Origin: WYEG01 sp049414625
Lineage (GTDB): Bacteria > Desulfobacterota > Thermodesulfobacteria > Thermodesulfobacteriales > Thermodesulfobacteriaceae
Assembly (NCBI GenBank): GCA_049414625.1
Contig: JBMSAU010000047.1
Span: forward strand, 1-64,000
Length of the DNA stretch: 64,000 bases
Direction of reading: 5' to 3'
Shown: in pieces, positions 25,562 through 33,459 of the stretch
Numbering within the stretch: position 1 is the stretch's first letter
Layout of the letters: each line of letters opens with the position of its first letter
Position numbers and translations under genes: made by a program
Notes under the pieces: generated by a model
What the model was told of the DNA's origin: nothing
The model's input: the letters and a program-made list of their open reading frames with translations, nothing else
Databases searched by the model: none

Positions 25562-26722
25562 ATGGAGTTTGCAGAAAGGCTAAAAAAGGTTCCACCCTAT
25601 CTTTTTGTGGAGATAGATAGATTGAAAAACGAAAAACTTAAGAAAGGCGCAGACATCATCGACCTTGGCATAGGAGACCCCGACCTTCCTACTCCTTCTG
25701 AAATTGTCGAGGTAGCAAAGAAAGCTTTAGAAAATCCAGCCTTTCATCGTTATCCTTCAAATCAAGGGAGCGAATTTTTTAGGAAGGCCTGCGCAAACTA
25801 CATGAAAAGGCGCTTTGGCGTTGAGTTTGACCCGGAGACTGAGGTTTCCGCTTTAATTGGCTCAAAAGAGGGTATTGCCCATTTTCCCTTAGCCTTTGTA
25901 AACCCAGGGGATGTTGTTTTATGCCCTGAGCCAGCCTACCCTGTCTACCATTTAGGAACGCTCTTTGCCGGAGGAGAACCCTATTATCTTCCTCTTCTAT
26001 GGGAAAACAACTTCTTCCCTGACCTTGGTTCTATCCCTAAGGAAGTTCTTGAAAGGGCAAAGATCCTTTGGCTTAACTATCCTAACAACCCAACCGGAGC
26101 AGTAGCAACAAAAGACTTCTTTGCCGAGGCAGTATCTTTTGCCAAAAGATATGGATTAATCCTTGCTCACGATGCTGCCTATGTGGAGATGTACTTTGAG
26201 GAGCCGGCTCTTAGCATTTTTGAGGTTGATGGGGCAAGGGATGTAGCCATAGAATTTCACAGCCTTTCAAAGACCTTTTGCATGACTGGTTGGAGGATTG
26301 GCTTTGCGGTAGGTAGAAAGGAGCTTGTTCAAGGACTGGCAAAGGTCAAAAGCAACATAGACTCAGGCGTCTTTACAGCTATCCAGTATGCAGGCGCCTA
26401 TGCCCTTGATAATCTGGAAAGGATCGTCCCACCTCTAAGGGCTATCTTCAAAGAAAGAAGGGATTATTTAGCCAAAGCTTTACATGAACTTGGCTTTGAG
26501 CTCAGAATCCCTCAAGCTACCTTCTACCTTTGGGTTAAGGTGCCAAAAGGATTTACTTCCACCGACTTTTGTAGGAAGCTCCTTGAGGAGCTTGACATTG
26601 TCGTAACTCCTGGGAACGGCTTTGGACCAAGCGGTGAAGGCTACTTTAGGATTGCCTTGACCGTAGGCGTTGATATCTTAAAAAGGGCGGTGGAGAGACT
26701 GTCGAGGTTTGTCATTCGCTGA
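25562..26722 (+). CDS. dapL: LL-diaminopimelate aminotransferase
   Basis: DapL converts tetrahydrodipicolinate directly to LL-diaminopimelate, a shortcut to lysine and cell wall. The 386-residue aminotransferase has IIDLGIGDPDLPTP, YPNNPTGAV, HDAAYVEMYF and the PLP lysine in HSLSKTFCMTGWRIG (Lys237). The overall pattern matches the DapL group rather than AspC, but substrate assignment in this family is never certain from sequence alone. GGAGG precedes the ATG. Confidence 0.82.
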   Translation: MEFAERLKKVPPYLFVEIDRLKNEKLKKGADIIDLGIGDPDLPTPSEIVEVAKKALENPAFHRYPSNQGSEFFRKACANYMKRRFGVEFDPETEVSALIGSKEGIAHFPLAFVNPGDVVLCPEPAYPVYHLGTLFAGGEPYYLPLLWENNFFPDLGSIPKEVLERAKILWLNYPNNPTGAVATKDFFAEAVSFAKRYGLILAHDAAYVEMYFEEPALSIFEVDGARDVAIEFHSLSKTFCMTGWRIGFAVGRKELVQGLAKVKSNIDSGVFTAIQYAGAYALDNLERIVPPLRAIFKERRDYLAKALHELGFELRIPQATFYLWVKVPKGFTSTDFCRKLLEELDIVVTPGNGFGPSGEGYFRIALTVGVDILKRAVERLSRFVIR

Positions 26723-26723
26723 C

Positions 26724-26810
26724 CTGTCATCCAGAGACACTCTATCTGTCATCCCGAGCGAAAGCGAGGGCCCCCTATCTGTCATCCTAAGCGAATGCGA
26801 AGGATCCCTA
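26724..26810 (+). repeat. Three tandem copies of the CTGTCATCC repeat
   Basis: Copies begin at 26724 (22 bases, shortened), 26746 (33 bases) and 26779 (32 bases). Full copies read CTGTCATCC, then (CG/TA)AGCGAA, then GCGA(A/G)GG, then a C-rich end. The family also appears, more degenerate, at 12740-12870 and 39597-39738. The last copy runs into the folK start region and contains both an in-frame ATG and the AAGGA discussed under folK. Confidence 0.85.
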
Positions 26811-26812
26811 CT

Positions 26813-27349
26813 GTGGTTTGTGCAACGCCTACCCCTTTAAAAAAGGTCTACTTAGCCCTTGGCACGAATTTAGGGGACAGGATTAAAAACCTTCGTTTAG
26901 CTCTAAACCAACTTAGAAAAAGAGGAGTTCATATTCTAAAGGTATCCAAGGTTTACGAGTCCCCTCCGATTGGTTTTGAGAGCAAAAACCTCTTCTTAAA
27001 CCTTGTCCTTCTTGCTGAGACAGCCCTTTCCCCTCAGGCTCTTCTCTTTGAGGCAAAGTGTGTAGAATTTTTCCTTGGACGAAGGCAGGCAAAGTCTTAC
27101 ACTGACCGCGAAATAGACATTGACATCATCTTCTACGAAGACCTGATAATAGATACAGAATATCTCAAAATACCCCATCCTCGGGCTTTGGAGAGGGCTT
27201 TTGTGATGCTTCCTCTTCTTGAGATAGCTTCTGAATTTATCCACCCTGGCTTTGGCTTAACCATTAAAGAATTAGCTAAAAACTTTGAAAAAAGTTTAAA
27301 AAATCAAGAAATTTGGGAATATAAGACAATCTCTGAGGATTTTCTATGA
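26813..27349 (+). CDS. folK: 2-amino-4-hydroxy-6-hydroxymethyldihydropteridine pyrophosphokinase
   Basis: FolK transfers pyrophosphate from ATP to the pterin in folate synthesis. The protein shows the family signature VYLALGTNLGDRIKNLRLALNQL, SKVYESPPIGF, FLNLVLLAET and DREIDIDIIFYEDLII...IPHPRALERAFVMLPL. I chose the GTG at 26813 (178 residues): AAGGA lies 8 bases upstream, inside the dispersed repeat. The ATG at 26795 is also in frame but lies within the repeat and has no binding site. The C-terminal 25 residues extend beyond the usual fold. It overlaps the next gene by 4 bases. Confidence 0.88.
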   Translation: MVCATPTPLKKVYLALGTNLGDRIKNLRLALNQLRKRGVHILKVSKVYESPPIGFESKNLFLNLVLLAETALSPQALLFEAKCVEFFLGRRQAKSYTDREIDIDIIFYEDLIIDTEYLKIPHPRALERAFVMLPLLEIASEFIHPGFGLTIKELAKNFEKSLKNQEIWEYKTISEDFL

Positions 27350-27588
27350 AATTTTTGGTTCTTTTAGTTTTTCTTTTGATACTTTATCTCTATTATAAAA
27401 ATTATAAAAAAAGGAAACTTAGCCGAAAAGAAAAAACAATAATTACAGAGATGATAAAGGATGAAGTTTGCGGAGTATATCTCCCGAAAGAAGAAGCTTT
27501 AAAGTTTGAAATTGAGGACAAAGTTTATTATTTTTGTTCAGAAGAGTGTAAGGATGCTTTCTTGAAAGGTCGTTCGGAGAGGGCTTAG
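27346..27588 (+). CDS. Small membrane-anchored metal-binding (TRASH/YHS-like) protein
   Basis: This 80-residue protein starts with a membrane helix (FLVLLVFLLILYLYY), a basic patch (KNYKKRKLSRKEK), and then a Cys-rich unit, DEVCGVYLPKEEAL...VYYFCSEECKDAFLKG. The spacing resembles TRASH/YHS domains, which bind metals such as copper or iron. The basic patch after the helix suggests that the domain faces the cytosol. It overlaps folK by 4 bases and abuts the transglycosylase gene. No specific function is known to me. Confidence 0.7.
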   Translation: MKFLVLLVFLLILYLYYKNYKKRKLSRKEKTIITEMIKDEVCGVYLPKEEALKFEIEDKVYYFCSEECKDAFLKGRSERA

Positions 27589-28260
27589 ATGAGGAGTTTT
27601 TTTCTACTTCTGCTTTTTATCTTTATTCTAAGCTCTACACTTTATGCTCGTTCAAAGCCTACCGGTGCCAAAAGTAAAGGGTTGGATTATAAGCCTACTG
27701 TGCTTGCAACAAAGATCTATGTTTACGAGGACCCTGAAACGGGCGAGAAATTCTTCTCCAACATCAAGTTATATGAAAATTCAAGACTCTACATGGTAGT
27801 AGTAACGAGGAACCCTTTTCTTGAGGACCCTAAAAATTCTGCCAAAGACACATCTTTTATTCCCAATCTTTCGAGAAAGTTTGACGACCTTTTTAAGGAG
27901 GTTGCGAGAGTTTACAATCTTGACCCCAAGCTTCTTCATGCCATTGCCAAGGTAGAGTCAAACTACAATCCTCGAGCCGTTTCTCCTAAAGGAGCTTTAG
28001 GGGTTATGCAGCTCCTTCCAAGCACGGCAAGGCTTGTGGGAGTTTCTGACCCCTTTGACCCAAGGGAAAACATCTATGGCGGAGCAAGATACTTGAGGTA
28101 TCTTCTTGATAAATTTGGGGACCTAACTCTTGCCCTTGCTGCCTACAATGCCGGACCTAAGGCGGTAGAAGCTTACGGTGGTATCCCCCCCTACCCAGAA
28201 ACTCAAAGATATGTGCGCTCAGTCCTTTCGTTGTATCAAAGACTGAAGGGCTTAGAATAA
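27589..28260 (+). CDS. Lytic transglycosylase, SLT domain
   Basis: This secreted 223-residue enzyme should cut peptidoglycan glycan strands. A signal peptide is clear (RSFFLLLLFIFILSSTLYA, cleaved near residue 20). A short linker then precedes the SLT fold, with catalytic Glu123 in AIAKVESNYNP, GALGVMQLLPSTA, NIYGGARYLRYLLDKFG and LALAAYNAGPKAVEAYGGIPPYPETQRYV. The N-terminal 70 residues resemble the DUF4124-like start of some SLT proteins (KIYVYEDPETGEKFFSN). It converges on mreB with a 14-base gap. Confidence 0.9.
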   Translation: MRSFFLLLLFIFILSSTLYARSKPTGAKSKGLDYKPTVLATKIYVYEDPETGEKFFSNIKLYENSRLYMVVVTRNPFLEDPKNSAKDTSFIPNLSRKFDDLFKEVARVYNLDPKLLHAIAKVESNYNPRAVSPKGALGVMQLLPSTARLVGVSDPFDPRENIYGGARYLRYLLDKFGDLTLALAAYNAGPKAVEAYGGIPPYPETQRYVRSVLSLYQRLKGLE

Positions 28261-28274
28261 AATATATTTAAACA

Positions 28275-29306
28275 TTAAACATTTAGCATCACATCTTTAA
28301 GCTTATCAAGGTTGTCCAAGGCCTTACCTGCTCCAAGGGCTACACAAAGAAGAGGGTGTTCAGCCACGGTGACCTTTAGCCCCGTCTCTTGAGATATTAG
28401 TTTATCAAGGTTTTTGAGGAGGGCTCCTCCACCGGTTAGCGTTATCCCACGGTCAACAAGGTCGGCAGCAAGCTCTGGTGGCGTAGCTTCGAGAACTTGT
28501 TTGATGGCTTGAACAATAAGGTCTACCGGTTCTTTAATTGCCTCCTGCACCTCTTTAGAGGTAATAGTTATCGTCTTTGGGACGCCAGTAATCAGGTCTC
28601 TACCTTTTATCTCCATTTCTGGATAAGGTTCTTGAGGCAACACATCTCCTATCTGAATCTTTACCTGCTCAGCTGTTGCCTCTCCAATAAGAAGATTATA
28701 CTTTCTTTTGATGTAGTAAACTATAGCTTCATCGATCTTATCTCCGGCAACCTTGATAGAGTGGCTAACAACGATACCACCAAGGGAGATGACCGCAACT
28801 TCCGTCGTCCCTCCTCCGATGTCTACAACCATGGAAGCAACAGGTTCAGCTACAGGGAGACCAGCCCCTATGGCTGCAGCCATGGGTTCTTCGATAAGAT
28901 AGACTTCCCTTGCTCCAGCAGATTCTGCGCTTTCCTTTACTGCTCTTCTCTCAACTTGAGTTGTGCCTGAAGGAACGCTGATGATGATCCTCGGTTTAAC
29001 AAAATAGCTTCTATTATGAACCTTTTGGATAAAGTAGCGGATCATGGCTTCAGTGACTTCGAAGTCTGCAATCACCCCCTCTCTTAAAGGACGGATAGCT
29101 TTTATAGTGCCCGGTGTCTTGCCAATCATCTTCTTTGCTTCTTCTCCGATAGCAACCACTTTTTTGTACCTCCCCTCATCTTTTACAGCTACCACAGAGG
29201 GTTCACATAAAACTATTCCCTTGCCCTCAAGATATATTAAAGTATTTGCTGTGCCAAGGTCGATGGCTAAATCTTTAGAAAATATCTTCATCAAACGAGA
29301 TAGCAT
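28275..29306 (-). CDS. mreB: Rod-shape determining protein MreB
   Basis: MreB is the bacterial actin that directs cell-wall elongation. The protein has DLAIDLGTANTLIY (phosphate 1), SVPSGTTQVERRAVKESAESAGAREVYLIEEPMAAAIGAGLPV, MVVDIGGGTTEVAVISLGGIV (phosphate 2) and GGGALLKNLDKLI. I take the ATG at 29306, giving LSRLMKIFSKDLAIDLG, with GAGGAG 8 bases upstream; a GTG at 29315 and an ATG at 29312 would add three or two residues. mreC is not adjacent. The 82-base gap to the divergent radical SAM gene has no promoter I would defend. Confidence 0.95.
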   Translation of the reverse strand: MLSRLMKIFSKDLAIDLGTANTLIYLEGKGIVLCEPSVVAVKDEGRYKKVVAIGEEAKKMIGKTPGTIKAIRPLREGVIADFEVTEAMIRYFIQKVHNRSYFVKPRIIISVPSGTTQVERRAVKESAESAGAREVYLIEEPMAAAIGAGLPVAEPVASMVVDIGGGTTEVAVISLGGIVVSHSIKVAGDKIDEAIVYYIKRKYNLLIGEATAEQVKIQIGDVLPQEPYPEMEIKGRDLITGVPKTITITSKEVQEAIKEPVDLIVQAIKQVLEATPPELAADLVDRGITLTGGGALLKNLDKLISQETGLKVTVAEHPLLCVALGAGKALDNLDKLKDVMLNV

Positions 29307-29388
29307 CCCCATCACTCCTCTTAAAAATTTCAGCTATCATTTTACTTTACCTTTAAAATTTTAAAACCAAGCTTAAATTTAAAATCCT

Positions 29389-31731
29389 ATGACAGCCTGT
29401 CCGGATGACATATTGATAAAAGTCAGGAAGCCCTCTCGCTACCTTGGGAAAGAGCCTTACTTTCCGTTAAAAGATTGGGAAAAGGCAAGAATAAAGGTTT
29501 GCCTTTGCTATCCTGACCTTTACGAGGTGGGAAGGTCTCATCTCGGGCTAAACATCCTTTGCGGGATCATTAATTCCCAAAAAGAATACCTCTGCGACCT
29601 TGCCTTTGCGGTAGCACCGGACTTTGAGGTGCATCTTAAAGCGTCATCAAAGCCTCTTCTTTCTACAAACTATCGAAAACCCTTGTATGAGTTTGATGTA
29701 ATAGGCATATGCTATGCCTACGAGCTTCTTGCTACTGGAATCTTGCAGATTTTAGACCTTTCTAACCTACCTTTTAAAAGTGAAGACAGAGATGAGCGCT
29801 TCCCCATAATCCTTGGAGGTGGTCCTTCAGCAGGAAATCCTGAGCCCATCGCTGAGGTCTTTGACGCCTTCATCATCGGTGAGGCTGAAGAAGCAATACT
29901 AGAAGTTTTAGAGATCATCAAAGATTGGAAAGAAAAAAGAAAAGATAAGCATGAGCTTTTGAAGGAGCTTGCCAAGGTTGAAGGGGTGTATGTGCCCCTT
30001 TTTAAAAACAGGGTAAAAAGGAGAATTTTTCAAGGGTTTTCTGAGGGCTTAACGCCTATGCTTTATTCCATCCCGACTATTGAGCTTACCCATGACAGGC
30101 TTTCCGTTGAGGTCTCTCGAGGTTGCACAAGGGGATGCAGGTTCTGCTCAGCAGGATTTTACTATCGCCCGGTTCGGGAAAAGCCCCCTGAGCTCATTGT
30201 CCAAGAAATCCTTCAGGGGTTCAAAAAAACTGGCTACCGCGAAGCCTCCCTCATGTCCCTCTCAACCGGCGATTACACAAGGCTTGATGAGCTCGTAAGC
30301 CTTTTGGATCAGACCTTTTACCGAGGAGAAAAGGGAGAGTTTGCCTTTTCTCTTCCCTCTTTAAGGATAGGAAGCCTAAACAAGAACCTACTAAGCTTTC
30401 TTCGGAAGGGTAGGACAACTACCCTTACCTTTGCCGTTGAAGCTGCCTCAAGTAAGCTACGGGCAGTCATAAACAAAGATATCAACCTTGAAGACCTTTT
30501 CCATGATCTTGCCTTAGCTCAAAGATTTGGCTTTAGAAGAGTGAAGCTTTACTTTATGGTGGGACTTCCGCTTGAAGACTTCTCAGACCTTGAAGAAATT
30601 GTTAAGCTTTACCGGGATATAAAGAAGGTGTTCTCTTCCATTGACCTAACCTTTTCAGCATCCATCTTTATCCCAAAACCTCACACTCCCTTCCAATGGA
30701 CTAATCAAGTTGAGCTTGATGTGGCTAGAGAAAAACTATCCTTTTTAAAAAGGGCACTTAAAAAGGGTTTTAAGCATCATGACCCTGAGCAAAGCTTCCT
30801 TGAAGGAGTGATAGCAAGGGGAGGGAGGGAGCTTTTTCAGCTCATTGAGCTTTCTTACCGAAGAGGGGCAAGGCTTGATTCTTGGAAGGATTACTTTAAC
30901 TTCAACATCTGGCTTGAAAGCGCAGAAAAATTAAGCATCGACCTTACCTCTTACTTACGGGAGAGGGACTTTAATGCGAGCCTGCCCTGGGATCATATAG
31001 ATGTAGGAGTAAAAAAAGAGTTCTTGCAAAAGGAGTTTGAAAGGGCATTAAAAGGAAAGATAACCAAGGATTGTAGGTTTAGTCCATGCTCAAAGTGTGG
31101 GGTCTGCGGAAAGAAAATAAAGAACATTCTTGCTAAGGAGGCTAAGCCTTCAATCCAAAAGGATGTGCTTAAAGCCTATTTTGAGGATAAAGAAGGGGCT
31201 CAAGAATACTGGTATCTTTTGACTTACACTAAGCAAGGCTCTGCTAAGTATCTCTCTCAGCTTGAGGTTGTAAGGCTCTTTGAGCTTTGCTTGAGAAGAA
31301 ACGGCATTCCCCTTTCTTACACCCAAGGCTTTAATCCAAGACCAAAAATGGTATCTGGTCCTGCCTTACCTGTAGGCATAGAATCAGAGGAGGAATACCT
31401 TGCCTTTGCCATTAAAGGAAAAGATTATGCAGAACTTCTTTACGGGCTAAAGCTATATGACGGGTTAACGATCTTAGAAGCTAAAGGCATCTCCCAAGAA
31501 AAGCCAAAAATCCCAACCTATCCTCAGATTTTTAGACTAATTCCCTTGAAGGAGGTTGAATTTCCAAGCCTGGATACTGAGGAGTTTTCTTTGAGGGGTA
31601 AACCTTCAGGATACGATCTTATCATCAAGAAGGAAGGCTTAAGCCTCTTCAAGGTCTTGAGAGAGGTCCTGAAGATCGATGATCCTTTATCGGTTCATTA
31701 TATTGTGAAGTTAAAAGCTTGTATTTTTTAA
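29389..31731 (+). CDS. B12-binding-type radical SAM protein with C-terminal DUF2344 domain
   Basis: This 780-residue protein joins two families that are sometimes separate genes. Residues 1-560 form a radical SAM protein with an N-terminal B12-binding-like domain and the cluster motif RGCTRGCRFC (Cys246, Cys250, Cys253), of the TIGR03960 type. After a Cys-rich linker (CRFSPCSKCGVCGKK), residues about 605-780 are the TIGR03936/DUF2344 domain (KYLSQLEVVRLFELCLRRNGIPLSYTQGFNPRPKMVSGP). The natural reaction is not known to me; the family often lies near ribosomal or RNase genes. The 3' end sits in a 17-base tandem duplication. Confidence 0.85.
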   Translation: MTACPDDILIKVRKPSRYLGKEPYFPLKDWEKARIKVCLCYPDLYEVGRSHLGLNILCGIINSQKEYLCDLAFAVAPDFEVHLKASSKPLLSTNYRKPLYEFDVIGICYAYELLATGILQILDLSNLPFKSEDRDERFPIILGGGPSAGNPEPIAEVFDAFIIGEAEEAILEVLEIIKDWKEKRKDKHELLKELAKVEGVYVPLFKNRVKRRIFQGFSEGLTPMLYSIPTIELTHDRLSVEVSRGCTRGCRFCSAGFYYRPVREKPPELIVQEILQGFKKTGYREASLMSLSTGDYTRLDELVSLLDQTFYRGEKGEFAFSLPSLRIGSLNKNLLSFLRKGRTTTLTFAVEAASSKLRAVINKDINLEDLFHDLALAQRFGFRRVKLYFMVGLPLEDFSDLEEIVKLYRDIKKVFSSIDLTFSASIFIPKPHTPFQWTNQVELDVAREKLSFLKRALKKGFKHHDPEQSFLEGVIARGGRELFQLIELSYRRGARLDSWKDYFNFNIWLESAEKLSIDLTSYLRERDFNASLPWDHIDVGVKKEFLQKEFERALKGKITKDCRFSPCSKCGVCGKKIKNILAKEAKPSIQKDVLKAYFEDKEGAQEYWYLLTYTKQGSAKYLSQLEVVRLFELCLRRNGIPLSYTQGFNPRPKMVSGPALPVGIESEEEYLAFAIKGKDYAELLYGLKLYDGLTILEAKGISQEKPKIPTYPQIFRLIPLKEVEFPSLDTEEFSLRGKPSGYDLIIKKEGLSLFKVLREVLKIDDPLSVHYIVKLKACIF

Positions 31732-31744
31732 AAGCTTGTATTTT
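31711..31744 (+). repeat. 17-base tandem duplication across a stop codon
   Basis: The unit TTAAAAGCTTGTATTTT occurs at 31711-31727 and again at 31728-31744, followed by TTAAAA. The first copy encodes the last residues (LKACIF) and runs up to the TAA of the radical SAM gene at 31729-31731. The second copy lies in the leader before rpmI. Confidence 0.9.
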
Positions 31745-31795
31745 TTAAAATATGGGGTATTATTTTCCTTCAAACTTTTTACTTGAGGTGAGATC

Positions 31796-31996
31796 ATGCC
31801 TAAGATGAAGACAAACAGGAGCGCTGCTAAACGTTTTAAGGTTACCGCAACGGGTAAGATAATGCATATGCCTTCAGGGAAGAGGCATAACCTTAGAAAA
31901 AAAAGCAAAAAAGCTAAGAGAAGATTAAGCAGGGATAAGGAGCTCTTCAAAGGTTACTATAAGCATATAGCTCCGATCATCGCCGATAAATTCTAA
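31796..31996 (+). CDS. rpmI: 50S ribosomal protein bL35
   Basis: This 66-residue, highly basic protein matches bL35 (PKMKTNRSAAKRFKVTATGKI, then GKRHNLRKKSKKAKRRL). It usually follows infC and precedes rplT; here infC is missing upstream and the preceding gene is the radical SAM protein. GAGGTGAG precedes the ATG. A possible promoter (TTGTAT at 31737-31742, 16 bases, TATTAT at 31759-31764) overlaps the second copy of the upstream duplication, but the -35 is weak. Confidence 0.95.
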   Translation: MPKMKTNRSAAKRFKVTATGKIMHMPSGKRHNLRKKSKKAKRRLSRDKELFKGYYKHIAPIIADKF

Positions 31997-32025
31997 GTTT
32001 TTATTCTTGAAAGGAGGAAGGTAAG

Positions 32026-32382
32026 ATGCCAAGGGCAAAGGGTGGGCCAAAAACTCGTAGACGTCATAAGAAGATTATCAAATTAGCTAAAGGTTACTGG
32101 GGTCAAAGGAAGAATGTGTTCCGCCGAGCAAAGGAGACAGTAGAAAGGGCATTAGTCTATGCCTATCGGGACCGTAGGCAAAGAAAGAGGGACTTCCGGA
32201 GGCTTTGGCAGGTGAGGATCAACGCCGGTGCGAGGCAGCATGGCTTAAACTACAGCAAGTTTATGGGCGGTCTAAAGAAGGCAGGAATTGAGCTTGATAG
32301 AAAGGTCCTTGCCTATCTTGCTATGAAGGAGCCTGAAACCTTTGCTAAGCTTGTTGAAATAGCTAAATCTAAATGGCAATAA
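32026..32382 (+). CDS. rplT: 50S ribosomal protein bL20
   Basis: bL20 is needed early in 50S assembly. The 118 residues show the basic N-terminal arm (RAKGGPKTRRRHKKIIKLAKGYWGQRKNVFRRAKETVERAL) and the folded C-terminal part (RLWQVRINAGARQHGLNYSKFMGGLKKAGIELDRKVLA). AAAGGAGGAAGG precedes the ATG. It is followed by pheS after 18 bases. Confidence 0.96.
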   Translation: MPRAKGGPKTRRRHKKIIKLAKGYWGQRKNVFRRAKETVERALVYAYRDRRQRKRDFRRLWQVRINAGARQHGLNYSKFMGGLKKAGIELDRKVLAYLAMKEPETFAKLVEIAKSKWQ

Positions 32383-32400
32383 GCTAGAATTGCTTGACTA

Positions 32401-33414
32401 ATGACCAAAGAAGATGTTGCTAAGCTTAGGGCTGAGATCGAAACCTCTTTAGCTCAAGCTAAATCCATCGAAGATTTAAACAGCATAAAAGTTAAGTATT
32501 TAGGCAAGAAAGGATTTCTAACCAATCTTCTAAAATCATTAAAAGAGCTTCCTCTTGAGGAAAGGAGGGAGCTTGGTTCACTTTTAAATCAAATTAAGGA
32601 TGAGCTTGAAGAGGCTCTTAAGGTCAAGGAAAGGGAAATCCTTTTAGCTGATGAGGATAAGATAACCGAGCTTGACCTTAGCCTTCCTGGGAGGGAGCCT
32701 GAGCTTGGTGCGCTCCATCCTTTAACTATCGTGATCTCTGAAATCTGTTCCCTCTTTGAACGCTTAGGCTTTGAGATAGCCGAAGGTCCGGAAGTGGAAT
32801 CTGATTTTTACAACTTCACAGCCTTAAACATTCCCGAATGGCATCCCGCTCGGGACATGCAAGCAACCTTCTACTTAGAGAACGGAGCTCTTCTTCGAAC
32901 TCATACCTCCCCCATTCAAGTTCGGACGATGTTGAGAAAAAAGCCTCCTTTAAGAATTATTGCTCCGGGCAAGGTGTATAGATGCGATGCTGATGTTAGA
33001 CACTCCCCCATGTTCCATCAGATAGAGGGGCTAATGGTTGATGAGAAGGTGAGATTTTCAGACCTTAAAGGGATCCTTATCTACTTTGCCCAAAACCTCT
33101 TTGGGAAGGATACAAAGGTAAGGTTTCGTCCAAGCTATTTTCCTTTTACTGAACCGAGCCTCGAGATGGACATAAGCTGCGTGATATGTAATGGGAGGGG
33201 ATGCCGAGTTTGCAGCCAAACAGGTTGGCTTGAGATCCTTGGTGCGGGGATGGTTCATCCAGAGGTTTTTCGGGCCGTTGGATACGACCCATCAAGATGG
33301 CAAGGCTTTGCCTTTGGATTAGGCGTAGAAAGAATCGCCATGATAAAGTATGGCATAGATGATATTCGGCTCTTTTTTGATAATCATCTTTACTTCCTTT
33401 CAAGCTTTAAATAG
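32401..33414 (+). CDS. pheS: Phenylalanyl-tRNA synthetase alpha subunit
   Basis: The alpha subunit carries the catalytic site. The 337-residue protein has an N-terminal coiled coil (about 1-85), then HPLTIVISEICSLFERLGFEIAEGPEVE, the class II motif 2 (GKVYRCDADVRHSPMFHQIEGLMVD), FTEPSLEMDISC, and motif 3 FGLGVERIAMIKYGIDDIR. A CVICNGRGCRVCSQTGW zinc-finger-like loop (about 260-277) is present, as in some bacterial PheS. Confidence 0.96.
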   Translation: MTKEDVAKLRAEIETSLAQAKSIEDLNSIKVKYLGKKGFLTNLLKSLKELPLEERRELGSLLNQIKDELEEALKVKEREILLADEDKITELDLSLPGREPELGALHPLTIVISEICSLFERLGFEIAEGPEVESDFYNFTALNIPEWHPARDMQATFYLENGALLRTHTSPIQVRTMLRKKPPLRIIAPGKVYRCDADVRHSPMFHQIEGLMVDEKVRFSDLKGILIYFAQNLFGKDTKVRFRPSYFPFTEPSLEMDISCVICNGRGCRVCSQTGWLEILGAGMVHPEVFRAVGYDPSRWQGFAFGLGVERIAMIKYGIDDIRLFFDNHLYFLSSFK

Positions 33415-33459
33415 TTGGGAGCTAGCAATGAATGGAAGCGCATTTCTGAGGCTCCTGCC

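Noticed and set aside
26724..26810. Short CRISPR array
   Set aside because: Three copies abut with no unique spacers, differ in length, and the family is dispersed elsewhere; no cas genes are present.
28497..28970. 157-residue plus-strand frame antisense to mreB
   Set aside because: MreB is certain; the antisense frame has Asn/Tyr/Cys-rich shadow composition.
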